NCBI GenBank assembly: GCA_964473255.1
Contig: CAYYOT010000003.1
Span: forward strand, 92,036-156,035
Length of the DNA: 64,000 nt
Direction: 5' to 3'
Source: Kuafuiihalomonas sp964473255
GTDB taxonomy: Bacteria; Myxococcota; Kuafuiibacteriia; Kuafuiibacteriales; Kuafuiibacteriaceae
Shown here: in pieces, positions 33,727 through 41,402 of the stretch
Layout of the letters: each line of letters begins with the position of its first letter
How positions within the stretch are numbered: position 1 is the stretch's first letter
Notes under the pieces: model-generated
The model's input: the letters and a program-made list of their open reading frames with translations, nothing else
What the model was told of the DNA's origin: nothing
The model's database searches: none
Program-made: the position numbers and the translations under genes

Positions 33727-35973
33727 ATGGTTCCGTCTTGCGACCGAGACCTCGGCTCGGTGGGAGTGGCGTTGTCGGAAGACGATCCGGGCCTGGCGCC
33801 GACCATCAGATTTCGTCGGGAGTCGCTCGCGCGCGACGAAACCCACATTTCCGTCGAGCCCGCGATGGTCGTCGAAGGTACGGAAGCGTACGCCGCGGAC
33901 GATCTCGCGGCCAAGTTCGAGCTCCAAGAGGAGCTCGGGCGAGGCGGTATGGGACGCGTCGTCGTGGGGTTCGATCGTCGGCTGCGCCGCAATGTGGCCA
34001 TCAAGATGCTGGCGAGCAAGCATCGCGAAAACGCCACCTCGCTTCGTCGATTCATCATCGAAGCCCAGGTCGCTGCCCAGCTCGAACACCCCAACATCTG
34101 TCCCTTCTACTCCCTGGAAAGGACGGAGGAAGGTTCCCCGGCGCTCACCATGAAGCTGGTGGAGGGACTCGACTTCGCCAAGTACATCAAGGCCTGCCGC
34201 GCCATGGAGAAGGAGGGCGAACGAGCACCGCCCTACGACCTCGCCACCCGGATCGAGTATCTGCTTCGCGCGTGCGATGCCATCGCCTACGCTCATGGGC
34301 GCGGCGTCATCCATCGCGACCTGAAGCCATCGAACCTGATGCTCGGGCCGTACAACGAAGTCTACGTCATGGACTGGGGCTTGGCGCGGGTGATGACCAA
34401 TCCCACGGAAGACGATGATGTGCGTGCGTCGCGCATCCTCGATCTCGGCGACGGCAAGCCCGCCATGACCCGGGTCGGACAGGTTGTCGGGACGCCGGCC
34501 TACATGCCTCCCGAACAGGCGCAAGGCGAGTCTGCGGACGCCGCGGCTGACCAGTACGCCCTGGGCATGGTCCTCTTCGAACTGGCCACGCTGAAACGCC
34601 CGCGCACCGGCCGGACCGTCGCGGAAGTGATGTCGTTGGCGAAGGAGGGAGAGCGCGAGACGGCCGAGCCCGTCGGTGGCCGCCCCGTGGACGGGGGGCT
34701 GGTCGCCATCATCGATCGTTCGACCGATCCCGACCCCGAACGGCGCTATCCGTCGGTTTCCGACTTCGCGGATGATCTGCGCCGATGGCTCCGTCGAGAA
34801 GAGCTCGCGGCGCGACCGGATTCACCGGTGCAAAGAGCCTGGCGATGGCTGAGTCGCAATCCGGGCCGCGTCTTCATGGTGCTGGCGGTCGTGGTGATCG
34901 GTCTTCTGGCGCTCGTCGTTTCGTCGCTGTACGAGCTGATCGACGAACAGCAGGCTTCGGCTCGCCGGAACCGAACCCTGACGGCTCTGACCGGGCAAGT
35001 CAGCCGGATCGGACGCCGGACCGATACGAACGTCCGCTCGCTCGAGGCCTTGGTCGGAGAACTCGCGATCACGACTCGGGACGCGCTTCGTCGGTCTCCG
35101 AATGAGGGCGTCCTTCGCAGTCCGTCCTTCTTTCGAACGGACGAGGGAGCCAATGCCGTGGTCGTTCCCCGCTACGGGGCCACCCCTGTCAGCTTCGATC
35201 ATGCCGTGACCGTGATGCCGAGCGATGCGCTCGATACGACGCGGCCCTCGGTGGCCCCCATCGGATCGGCGCTCACTCGGCGAATGAAGGAGATCTTGCT
35301 GAGATCGATGCAGCCGCTTCCGGGGGCCATCGATGCGGATCATCTGCTTCTTCTCGAGCCGACCGAGCAGCGCGAGGCTCTGGTGCGCGGCGATTCAGCG
35401 ATGGCGCACTCTGCGATCGTCGCCTTGGAGTCCGGCGTGCTCGTCGCGTTTCCCGGAACGGGCGCCTGGGGGGAGGACGACGATCATCGAAGCACCGACT
35501 GGTATCGGGAAGGCGTGGCCACTCGAGGTACGCATTGGGGCACCGCCTTCGCCGATCCGGCGGGGGGCCCGGCCCTATTGCCCTGCTACCGGCCCATCTA
35601 CGATGTGACGGGGAAGCGACTCGGTTTGGCCGTGCTGACTCTCGACCTCGACCGGGTCCGCCAGGGACTCGAGCAAAGGCACGGTGAGCGCCTCCCGCAG
35701 GGTGGCTGGCGGAATACGTGGTTCCTGCGTGCGGACGGCACGATCGTGTTGGGTAGCGACGTATCCGCATCGACGATCGGGCGACCGCCGCCCGCTCCGC
35801 GTCGACTTGACGAGCCCGCGGTGCAGAGCGCGATCGGAGCGCTGGAGAAGGAGGACGCGAACGACAGCGGGTATGTCGTGTCAGGGGAGAGCCTATTCGT
35901 ATACGACCGCATGGAAGCTCTGCCGTGGGTGCTGGTCATGGAGGTGGAGGCGGATCGCTATCTCGAGGATTGA
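33727..35973 (+). CDS. Serine/threonine receptor kinase with extracytoplasmic Cache-like sensor
   Basis: 748 residues. Residues about 64-355 form a Hanks-type kinase: G-R-G-G-M-G (71-76), the catalytic Lys at 93, H-R-D-L-K-P-S-N (196-203), D-W-G (216-218) in place of D-F-G, and G-T-P-A-Y-M-P-P-E. One membrane helix (about 382-402) leads to roughly 330 extracytoplasmic residues ending in a Cache-like fold (D-W-Y-R-E-G-V, Y-R-P-I-Y-D, L-G-L-A-V-L-T-L-D-L). The geometry implies ligand sensing outside and phosphorylation inside. The start at 33727 is tentative; a GTG at 33766 would shorten it. The sulfotransferase follows 54 bases later. Confidence 0.88.
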   Translation: MVPSCDRDLGSVGVALSEDDPGLAPTIRFRRESLARDETHISVEPAMVVEGTEAYAADDLAAKFELQEELGRGGMGRVVVGFDRRLRRNVAIKMLASKHRENATSLRRFIIEAQVAAQLEHPNICPFYSLERTEEGSPALTMKLVEGLDFAKYIKACRAMEKEGERAPPYDLATRIEYLLRACDAIAYAHGRGVIHRDLKPSNLMLGPYNEVYVMDWGLARVMTNPTEDDDVRASRILDLGDGKPAMTRVGQVVGTPAYMPPEQAQGESADAAADQYALGMVLFELATLKRPRTGRTVAEVMSLAKEGERETAEPVGGRPVDGGLVAIIDRSTDPDPERRYPSVSDFADDLRRWLRREELAARPDSPVQRAWRWLSRNPGRVFMVLAVVVIGLLALVVSSLYELIDEQQASARRNRTLTALTGQVSRIGRRTDTNVRSLEALVGELAITTRDALRRSPNEGVLRSPSFFRTDEGANAVVVPRYGATPVSFDHAVTVMPSDALDTTRPSVAPIGSALTRRMKEILLRSMQPLPGAIDADHLLLLEPTEQREALVRGDSAMAHSAIVALESGVLVAFPGTGAWGEDDDHRSTDWYREGVATRGTHWGTAFADPAGGPALLPCYRPIYDVTGKRLGLAVLTLDLDRVRQGLEQRHGERLPQGGWRNTWFLRADGTIVLGSDVSASTIGRPPPAPRRLDEPAVQSAIGALEKEDANDSGYVVSGESLFVYDRMEALPWVLVMEVEADRYLED

Positions 35974-36027
35974 AAGAACGATCCATGTCTTGTGACCGGC
36001 GGGCGCGTGAGCTAGGCCCGGACGACC

Positions 36028-36834
36028 GTGCTGATCGTAACGGGGCCCCCCCGGAGTGGGACATCACTCGTCTGCAACCTGCTCCAAGGACTCGGATGTG
36101 AATTCGGTGACCAGGAACTCTTGATTCCCGGGAATCGCTGGAACGAGCTCGGCTACTTCGAGAATACCGAGATCATCGCCATGAATCATCGGCTGATCCT
36201 CGGGTCGTTGGTCAACGACAAGCCCTGGACCGAGTCGGTTTGGCCGGAGGGCAACATTGAACGCGTCCGTCGCCTCTTCGGCCTGGTGGTGGGTCGGTTC
36301 ATGCTGTCACCGACCCGGGTCATGCGTCGGGCTAGTCAGTATCGCGCCGAGCTCGAGTCGCTGATGAGCAAATACGCGGCGTGTACCGTCAAGGATCCCC
36401 GTTTCTGCTTCACCCTGCCCGCCTGGAGACCGCGGGTACGACGGGTGCTCTTTTGCCTGCGCCATCCGCGAGAGGTTGCCGAATCGATGTCGGCGCAATC
36501 CGGTTTTCCGCCGATCGTCGGCTACTATGCGTGGCATCGCTGGGTCTCCTGGTTCTGGCGACAGCCGCACCCGTATCCCGTAGCCGTGGTCGACTACAAT
36601 CGACTGGTCCATCCCGACCACAACGAAGCGGAGATGCGACGCCTCTTCGGCTTTGCCGGCCGCCCCTTCGATCCCGCGGAAGCCAGACGGGTCGGTGGAA
36701 AAACCGTCCGGGACGATCTGCGCCATCAGCGGGCCGACGCCGGGGCGCTTCCGTTTCCCATTCGCAAAGAGTACGAACGTCTTCGGGATCGACACTCGAA
36801 CGCGGAAGACGTCCTGCAGCCGACCGGCACGTGA
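36028..36834 (+). CDS. Sulfotransferase family protein
   Basis: 268 residues from GTG: I-V-T-G-P-P-R-S-G-T-S-L-V-C-N-L is the 5'-phosphosulfate-binding loop, and C-L-R-H-P-R-E-V-A-E-S resembles the 3'-phosphate region. It would transfer sulfate from PAPS to an acceptor sugar, lipid or protein; the acceptor is unknown. Position directly after the receptor kinase suggests, but does not show, co-expression. Convergent with the TPR gene, 8 bases apart. Confidence 0.82.
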   Translation: MLIVTGPPRSGTSLVCNLLQGLGCEFGDQELLIPGNRWNELGYFENTEIIAMNHRLILGSLVNDKPWTESVWPEGNIERVRRLFGLVVGRFMLSPTRVMRRASQYRAELESLMSKYAACTVKDPRFCFTLPAWRPRVRRVLFCLRHPREVAESMSAQSGFPPIVGYYAWHRWVSWFWRQPHPYPVAVVDYNRLVHPDHNEAEMRRLFGFAGRPFDPAEARRVGGKTVRDDLRHQRADAGALPFPIRKEYERLRDRHSNAEDVLQPTGT

Positions 36835-36842
36835 ACTGCCGT

Positions 36843-37682
36843 CTAACGGCGCGACGGGCGCAACGGACGCAGGTCACGCCGGTCCCTCGGCGGATCGCCA
36901 CGGTCGGCCTCCCGCTGCAGTCGTAAGGCTGCCGCCTCGTCACCGCCGCGCTCGTACGCTCGAGCCGCCCGTCGCAGCAGGACCGGGTTGTCGTCGGTCA
37001 GCCGCGCCGCCGACTCCAGCATGCGCCCGGCCTCGACGTCCTCCGATTCAGCGGTGAGAACCTGGGCGAGCAAGACCCGCGCCTGCAGGTGTCGAGGGTC
37101 CCGGTGAAGAACCGTGCGAAGGTGCTCTCGGGCCTCGGCATAGAGGCCGGCGTCGTAGAGCGTTGCGGCGAGACGGTAGCGAGCCTCGTCCAGCGTGGAC
37201 CGTCGCTGAAGCGCACACCTGTAGTGCACGATGGCCAGCTCGACGTTCCCGGAGGCTTCGGCCTGCATCGCGAATAGCTCCTGAGCTCGTGGATTGTTGG
37301 GCAGCAAGACGATGGCGCGAGCCAGGTGTCGGTCGATCTCCCTGGGCGACGAGGAGATGGACGCGCGCAGGGTCTCGGCCAGCGCCAGATGCGCGAGACC
37401 GAAGGTATCGTCCCGTCGTACGGCTTCCTCGAGGTCCCGCCGCCCGCTCCTTCCCGCGCTCATCTCGGACTGGGCCCGACGAAACGCGTCTTGAGCGGCG
37501 GTGAAATCGCGGGGCGCTTCAGGGTCGCCGCGGCCGAGCTGGCGAGGCACGTCGAGGCAAGGGTCGGAACGAACGACCGGGGGCGATGGCTTCGTGCTCG
37601 GGGGCGCATGCCCGCAGCCGAAGCTGTGCCCGACGACGAAAACGACGATCAGGCGCGAGGTTCGGACCAACCGCGCGATCAA
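36843..37682 (-). CDS. TPR-repeat putative lipoprotein
   Basis: 279 residues. The leader includes L-I-V-V-F-V-V-G-H-S-F-G-C, a possible lipobox-like end. At least four tetratricopeptide-type helical repeats follow (A-L-A-E-T-L-R-A, A-M-Q-A-E-A-S-G-N, Y-R-L-A-A-T-L-Y-D-A-G-L-Y-A-E-A and V-L-L-A-Q-V-L), indicating a protein-interaction scaffold. No ATG is available near the leader; a TTG at 37682 (or 37670) is the most likely start. Its start lies 39 bases from mutS2, in divergent orientation. Confidence 0.68.
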   Translation of the reverse strand: MIARLVRTSRLIVVFVVGHSFGCGHAPPSTKPSPPVVRSDPCLDVPRQLGRGDPEAPRDFTAAQDAFRRAQSEMSAGRSGRRDLEEAVRRDDTFGLAHLALAETLRASISSSPREIDRHLARAIVLLPNNPRAQELFAMQAEASGNVELAIVHYRCALQRRSTLDEARYRLAATLYDAGLYAEAREHLRTVLHRDPRHLQARVLLAQVLTAESEDVEAGRMLESAARLTDDNPVLLRRAARAYERGGDEAAALRLQREADRGDPPRDRRDLRPLRPSRR

Positions 37683-37721
37683 CCCTTTTCCCCCACGCCC
37701 CGGGGAGAGTACAGAAATGCC

Positions 37722-40184
37722 GTGGAACAGGCCATGCTTCGGCTCGAGCTCGATGCGGTACGCGCCGCACTCCGAGATCGCGTGCGGACTCCGCTCGGTC
37801 GACGGGCGGCATCCGAGCTGGCGCCGTTCGACGAGATCGACCGTGCGGCCGAGCGGGTGGAAGCGATCCGCCAGGCGCGAACGCTGATCGACGCCGGTGA
37901 GACCGCGCCGGTCTTCGGGGGCGAAGAGGTGGAGATGATCGTCGACATGGCGGAAAAGGGCGTCATGCTCGATGGCGTGCAGCTGCGAGCTGCGGCCACT
38001 ACCATGGTCGCCGGGACCGAGCTTCGACACCACTTGTTTCGTCACGAAGAAGACGCTCCCCTCCTATACGGACAGGCGGCCGGTCTACCCGATCTCGGAC
38101 GCCCGGCGCGACAGATCACCATGTGCTTCGATCCGGACGGTCAACTGTCCGACGACGCCTCGCCGAATCTCGGGGCTCTACGCAGCCGCGTGCGGAAGGT
38201 CCGGGACGCCATCCATGACCAGCTCAAAACGCTCCTGACCGACGCCGCCATCGAACCGTATCTACAGGAGTCGTACTTCACGGTCCGCGCCGAGCGACAT
38301 GTGCTTCCGGTCAAGGCCTCGTACAAGACCCACGTGAAGGGTATCGTGCACGACGCTTCCGGGTCGGGACAGACGGTCTTCATCGAACCTCAGGCGGTGA
38401 TCGATGCCGGAAACCGCCTCAAGATCGCTCAGTCGGAGCTTCAGGAGGAGGAGTTTCGGATCCTATCCCGACTCTCTCGCATGGTCGCCCGCAACGGCGA
38501 CGGGCTTCGGGCCACCTGTGGCGTCCTGGAGGTGATCGACCTGTGGAACGCGGGGGCCCGCCTGGCTTCCGACCTGGACGCCATTCCCGTCACGCCGCAC
38601 CCCGAGCCCGGCTTTGCGCTGCACGAGGCACGGCATCCGCTGCTGGTACTGCAGTCCATAACGCCGGACTCGGTGGACGCCGACGTCGACGACGGCCCTC
38701 CGCCGGTGGCTTACTCCAAGGACAATCCGCGCTTCGAAGTCGTGGCCAACGACCTCGCTCTGGAGCCTCAGCAGCGGGTGTTGGTCCTTACCGGCCCGAA
38801 CACCGGCGGCAAGACGGTGGCCCTCAAAACCGTGGGGCTCTTCGCCCTGATGGTACGCTGCGGGCTGCACCTTCCCTGCGAGGAACCTTCCCGGATGGGC
38901 TGGTTTCCGCGGGTCGCCGCCATCATCGGAGACCAGCAGTCGATCGAAGAGAAGCTTTCGACGTTCGCCGCCCACGTGCGCGACCTGTTGTCCACGCTGC
39001 AGACGGCTCGCGCCGACAGTCTGGTCCTGGTCGACGAGATCGCCGCGGATACCGACCCGACCCAGGGCCAGGCGTTGGCGCAGGCCGTGCTCGAGCGCAT
39101 CGCGGAGCTGGGAGCTCACTGCGTGGTGACTACGCACTTCGAGGCGCTCAAGGCTCTCCCGTTTCAGGACCCGCGCTTTCGGAACGCCGGCGTGGGCTTC
39201 GACGAGAAGAGGCTGCGACCGACGTATCGCGTTACGCTGGACGTTCCTCAGAACTCGAGCGCGTTCGACATCGCGGCCGGCCTGGGTTTGGGGCGGGACG
39301 TCGTCGATCGCGCTCGGTCGCTCCTCGGTTCCGCCAGCGGAGGACTCGAGGGGCTCTTGCGTTCGGTCGAAGAGCGGGCGCGCTCCTTGGAGCAAGCGGA
39401 GATTCGGGCCGACGAGGCGCGTCGAGAAGCGGAGCGAGCCCGGGCGGAGTCGGAACGGACTCGGCAGCGGCTGGAGAAGGAGGTCGAGGAAGTCCGCGTC
39501 CGTGCTCGTCGAGAGCTCTTGGAGGAGATCGAAGCGGCGCGCGAGAAAGCCCGTCGATTGGTTGCCGAACTGCAAAAGGCGCAGCAGGAAGGTGCATCGC
39601 CGGACGCGATGCGCAAGCTGACGAAAGCGGCGGAGGAGATCCGCGAGCTTCAAGATCGGGAGCAGGCCAAGCTCGATGAGGTCCGACCCAACAAGGACCG
39701 GCCGGCACGCGCCCTCGGCGAAGTCGACGTCGGCCAGTGGGTTCACGTACCGAAGTTGGGCCGCGATGGCGAGGTCGTGGCCGTCGACGGACGAGAAGCG
39801 CAGGTAGCCGTTGGAAGCATCCGTCTTCGCGTGCCTCAGAAATCGCTGCGTCCTCCTTCTGGTCCCCGTCCCAAGCGGATGACGCCCAAGATTGCCGCTC
39901 GGCGCGCGGCATCCCAGCGGGTTGCGGAGACCGATGACGCGGTGGTGGAGGAGCTCGACGTCCGCGGACACTCCATCGAAGAGTCGGTCGACCGGCTCGA
40001 TGCGTTCCTGGACTACCACTACGGAAGGCCCACGACCGCCGTCCGCGTCATTCATGGGCACGGAACGGGGGCACTGCGTGAAGCGCTCCGCGAGCACCTT
40101 CGCCGCTCGGGTTACGTCCGTGGTCTGCGCCCCGGGGAAAAGGAAGAGGGCGGCGATGGTGTGACCGTCGTTCAGCTCATCTGA
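37722..40184 (+). CDS. mutS2: Endonuclease MutS2 with Smr domain
   Basis: 820 residues. The core ABC-type ATPase is complete: Walker A G-P-N-T-G-G-K-T, signature S-T-F-A-A-H-V-R-D-L, Walker B-like L-V-L-V-D-E-I, and a long coiled coil. The C-terminal Smr nuclease domain has L-D-V-R-G-H-S and H-G-H-G-T-G-A-L. MutS2 restrains recombination and, in Bacillus, rescues collided ribosomes. The GTG at 37722 was chosen because a GGGGAGAG ribosome-binding site (37702-37709) lies 12 bases upstream and the start V-E-Q-A-M-L-R-L-E-L-D fits the family. Confidence 0.93.
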   Translation: MEQAMLRLELDAVRAALRDRVRTPLGRRAASELAPFDEIDRAAERVEAIRQARTLIDAGETAPVFGGEEVEMIVDMAEKGVMLDGVQLRAAATTMVAGTELRHHLFRHEEDAPLLYGQAAGLPDLGRPARQITMCFDPDGQLSDDASPNLGALRSRVRKVRDAIHDQLKTLLTDAAIEPYLQESYFTVRAERHVLPVKASYKTHVKGIVHDASGSGQTVFIEPQAVIDAGNRLKIAQSELQEEEFRILSRLSRMVARNGDGLRATCGVLEVIDLWNAGARLASDLDAIPVTPHPEPGFALHEARHPLLVLQSITPDSVDADVDDGPPPVAYSKDNPRFEVVANDLALEPQQRVLVLTGPNTGGKTVALKTVGLFALMVRCGLHLPCEEPSRMGWFPRVAAIIGDQQSIEEKLSTFAAHVRDLLSTLQTARADSLVLVDEIAADTDPTQGQALAQAVLERIAELGAHCVVTTHFEALKALPFQDPRFRNAGVGFDEKRLRPTYRVTLDVPQNSSAFDIAAGLGLGRDVVDRARSLLGSASGGLEGLLRSVEERARSLEQAEIRADEARREAERARAESERTRQRLEKEVEEVRVRARRELLEEIEAAREKARRLVAELQKAQQEGASPDAMRKLTKAAEEIRELQDREQAKLDEVRPNKDRPARALGEVDVGQWVHVPKLGRDGEVVAVDGREAQVAVGSIRLRVPQKSLRPPSGPRPKRMTPKIAARRAASQRVAETDDAVVEELDVRGHSIEESVDRLDAFLDYHYGRPTTAVRVIHGHGTGALREALREHLRRSGYVRGLRPGEKEEGGDGVTVVQLI

Positions 40185-40220
40185 AGCTCAGGGTTGACCG
40201 AAAGAGGTCGAGGCCGCTCA

Positions 40221-41390
40221 GTGCGGGGCGTGAAACGCCACCGCATCGAGACCGTCGCCATTCATGCCGGATGTGAGCCAGAGGCCGTCACCGGTGCGGT
40301 GAACGTCCCCGTCTTCTTGACGTCCACCTACGCGCAGCGCGCCCCGGGCGAGCACACAGGGTTCGAGTACTCCCGCACCCGCAATCCGACCCGGGATGCC
40401 CTCGAGTCCAATCTGGCCGCCTTGGAAGGGGGCCGCCACGGCCTGTGCTTTGCCTCGGGCTGTGCTGCCTCCGACACCGTCCTTCACTGCCTCAGCCCGG
40501 GGGACCACGTGGTCAGCGTCGACGATGTCTACGGCGGCACCTTTCGTTTGTTCGAGAAGGTCTATCGGCGTCACGGATTGGAATTCACGTACGTGCCGGC
40601 CGGCGACCCGGAGGCGCTGGCCGCAGCGCTCACGGACAAGACCCAGCTCGTGTGGATCGAGACGCCTACCAACCCGCTCCTGGGAATCTGTGACGTTGAG
40701 GCGGCGGTCCGCGCCGCTCGGCCTCGGGGCATACCGGTCCTCGTCGACAATACCTTTGCCACGCCCTATCTGCAGCGACCCTTGGAGTTGGGCGCCACCA
40801 TGGTCTTGCACTCGGTGACCAAGTACCTGGCCGGGCATTCCGACGTGGTCGGCGGTGCGCTGGTAACCAGCGACGACGACTGGCGAGAACGCCTGGCATT
40901 CGTGCAGAACTCAGCCGGGGCGGTTCCGGGGCCGCTCGACTGCTTCTTGACACTGCGCGGGACCAAGACGCTGGCCGTCCGCATGGACCGACACTGCGAC
41001 AACGCCGAAGCTCTCGTCGACTGGCTCGCATCCCATCCGCAGGTCGAGGGGCTTCGCTACCCCGGCCGCGACTCGCACCCGCAGGCGGCGGTCGCCCGGC
41101 GGCAGATGCGCCGATTCGGCGGCATGATCACGTTCGATCTGGTCGGTGGTCTCGACGCGAGCCGGCGGTTCCTGGCCGGCTTCGAGGTCTTCACTTTGGC
41201 CGAGTCGCTCGGCGGCGTAGAGAGTCTCATCGAGCACCCCGCGATCATGACCCACGCTTCGATTCCCGCGGCCGACCGCCGGGCCCGCGGGATCGGCGAT
41301 GGTCTCATCCGAATCTCCACCGGCATCGAAGCCCTCGAAGATCTTCGGGCCGACCTCGAAGCCGCCTTCGCCCGCGCCCGCGCGAGCTAG
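40221..41390 (+). CDS. Cystathionine gamma-synthase/lyase family PLP enzyme
   Basis: 389 residues, class I PLP fold of the Cys/Met family. V-F-L-T-S-T-Y, F-E-Y-S-R-T-R-N-P-T-R and H-S-V-T-K-Y-L-A-G-H-S-D (with the PLP Lys) are diagnostic; S-L-G-G-V-E-S-L-I-E-H-P and R-I-S-T-G-I-E are typical of gamma-synthase/lyase members. It acts on a cystathionine-type substrate; synthase and lyase cannot be separated from the sequence alone. Start GTG 40221 follows a GAGG at 7 bases; a GTG at 40230 is also possible. Confidence 0.9.
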   Translation: MRGVKRHRIETVAIHAGCEPEAVTGAVNVPVFLTSTYAQRAPGEHTGFEYSRTRNPTRDALESNLAALEGGRHGLCFASGCAASDTVLHCLSPGDHVVSVDDVYGGTFRLFEKVYRRHGLEFTYVPAGDPEALAAALTDKTQLVWIETPTNPLLGICDVEAAVRAARPRGIPVLVDNTFATPYLQRPLELGATMVLHSVTKYLAGHSDVVGGALVTSDDDWRERLAFVQNSAGAVPGPLDCFLTLRGTKTLAVRMDRHCDNAEALVDWLASHPQVEGLRYPGRDSHPQAAVARRQMRRFGGMITFDLVGGLDASRRFLAGFEVFTLAESLGGVESLIEHPAIMTHASIPAADRRARGIGDGLIRISTGIEALEDLRADLEAAFARARAS

Positions 41391-41402
41391 GGCGGGCCCT
41401 CC

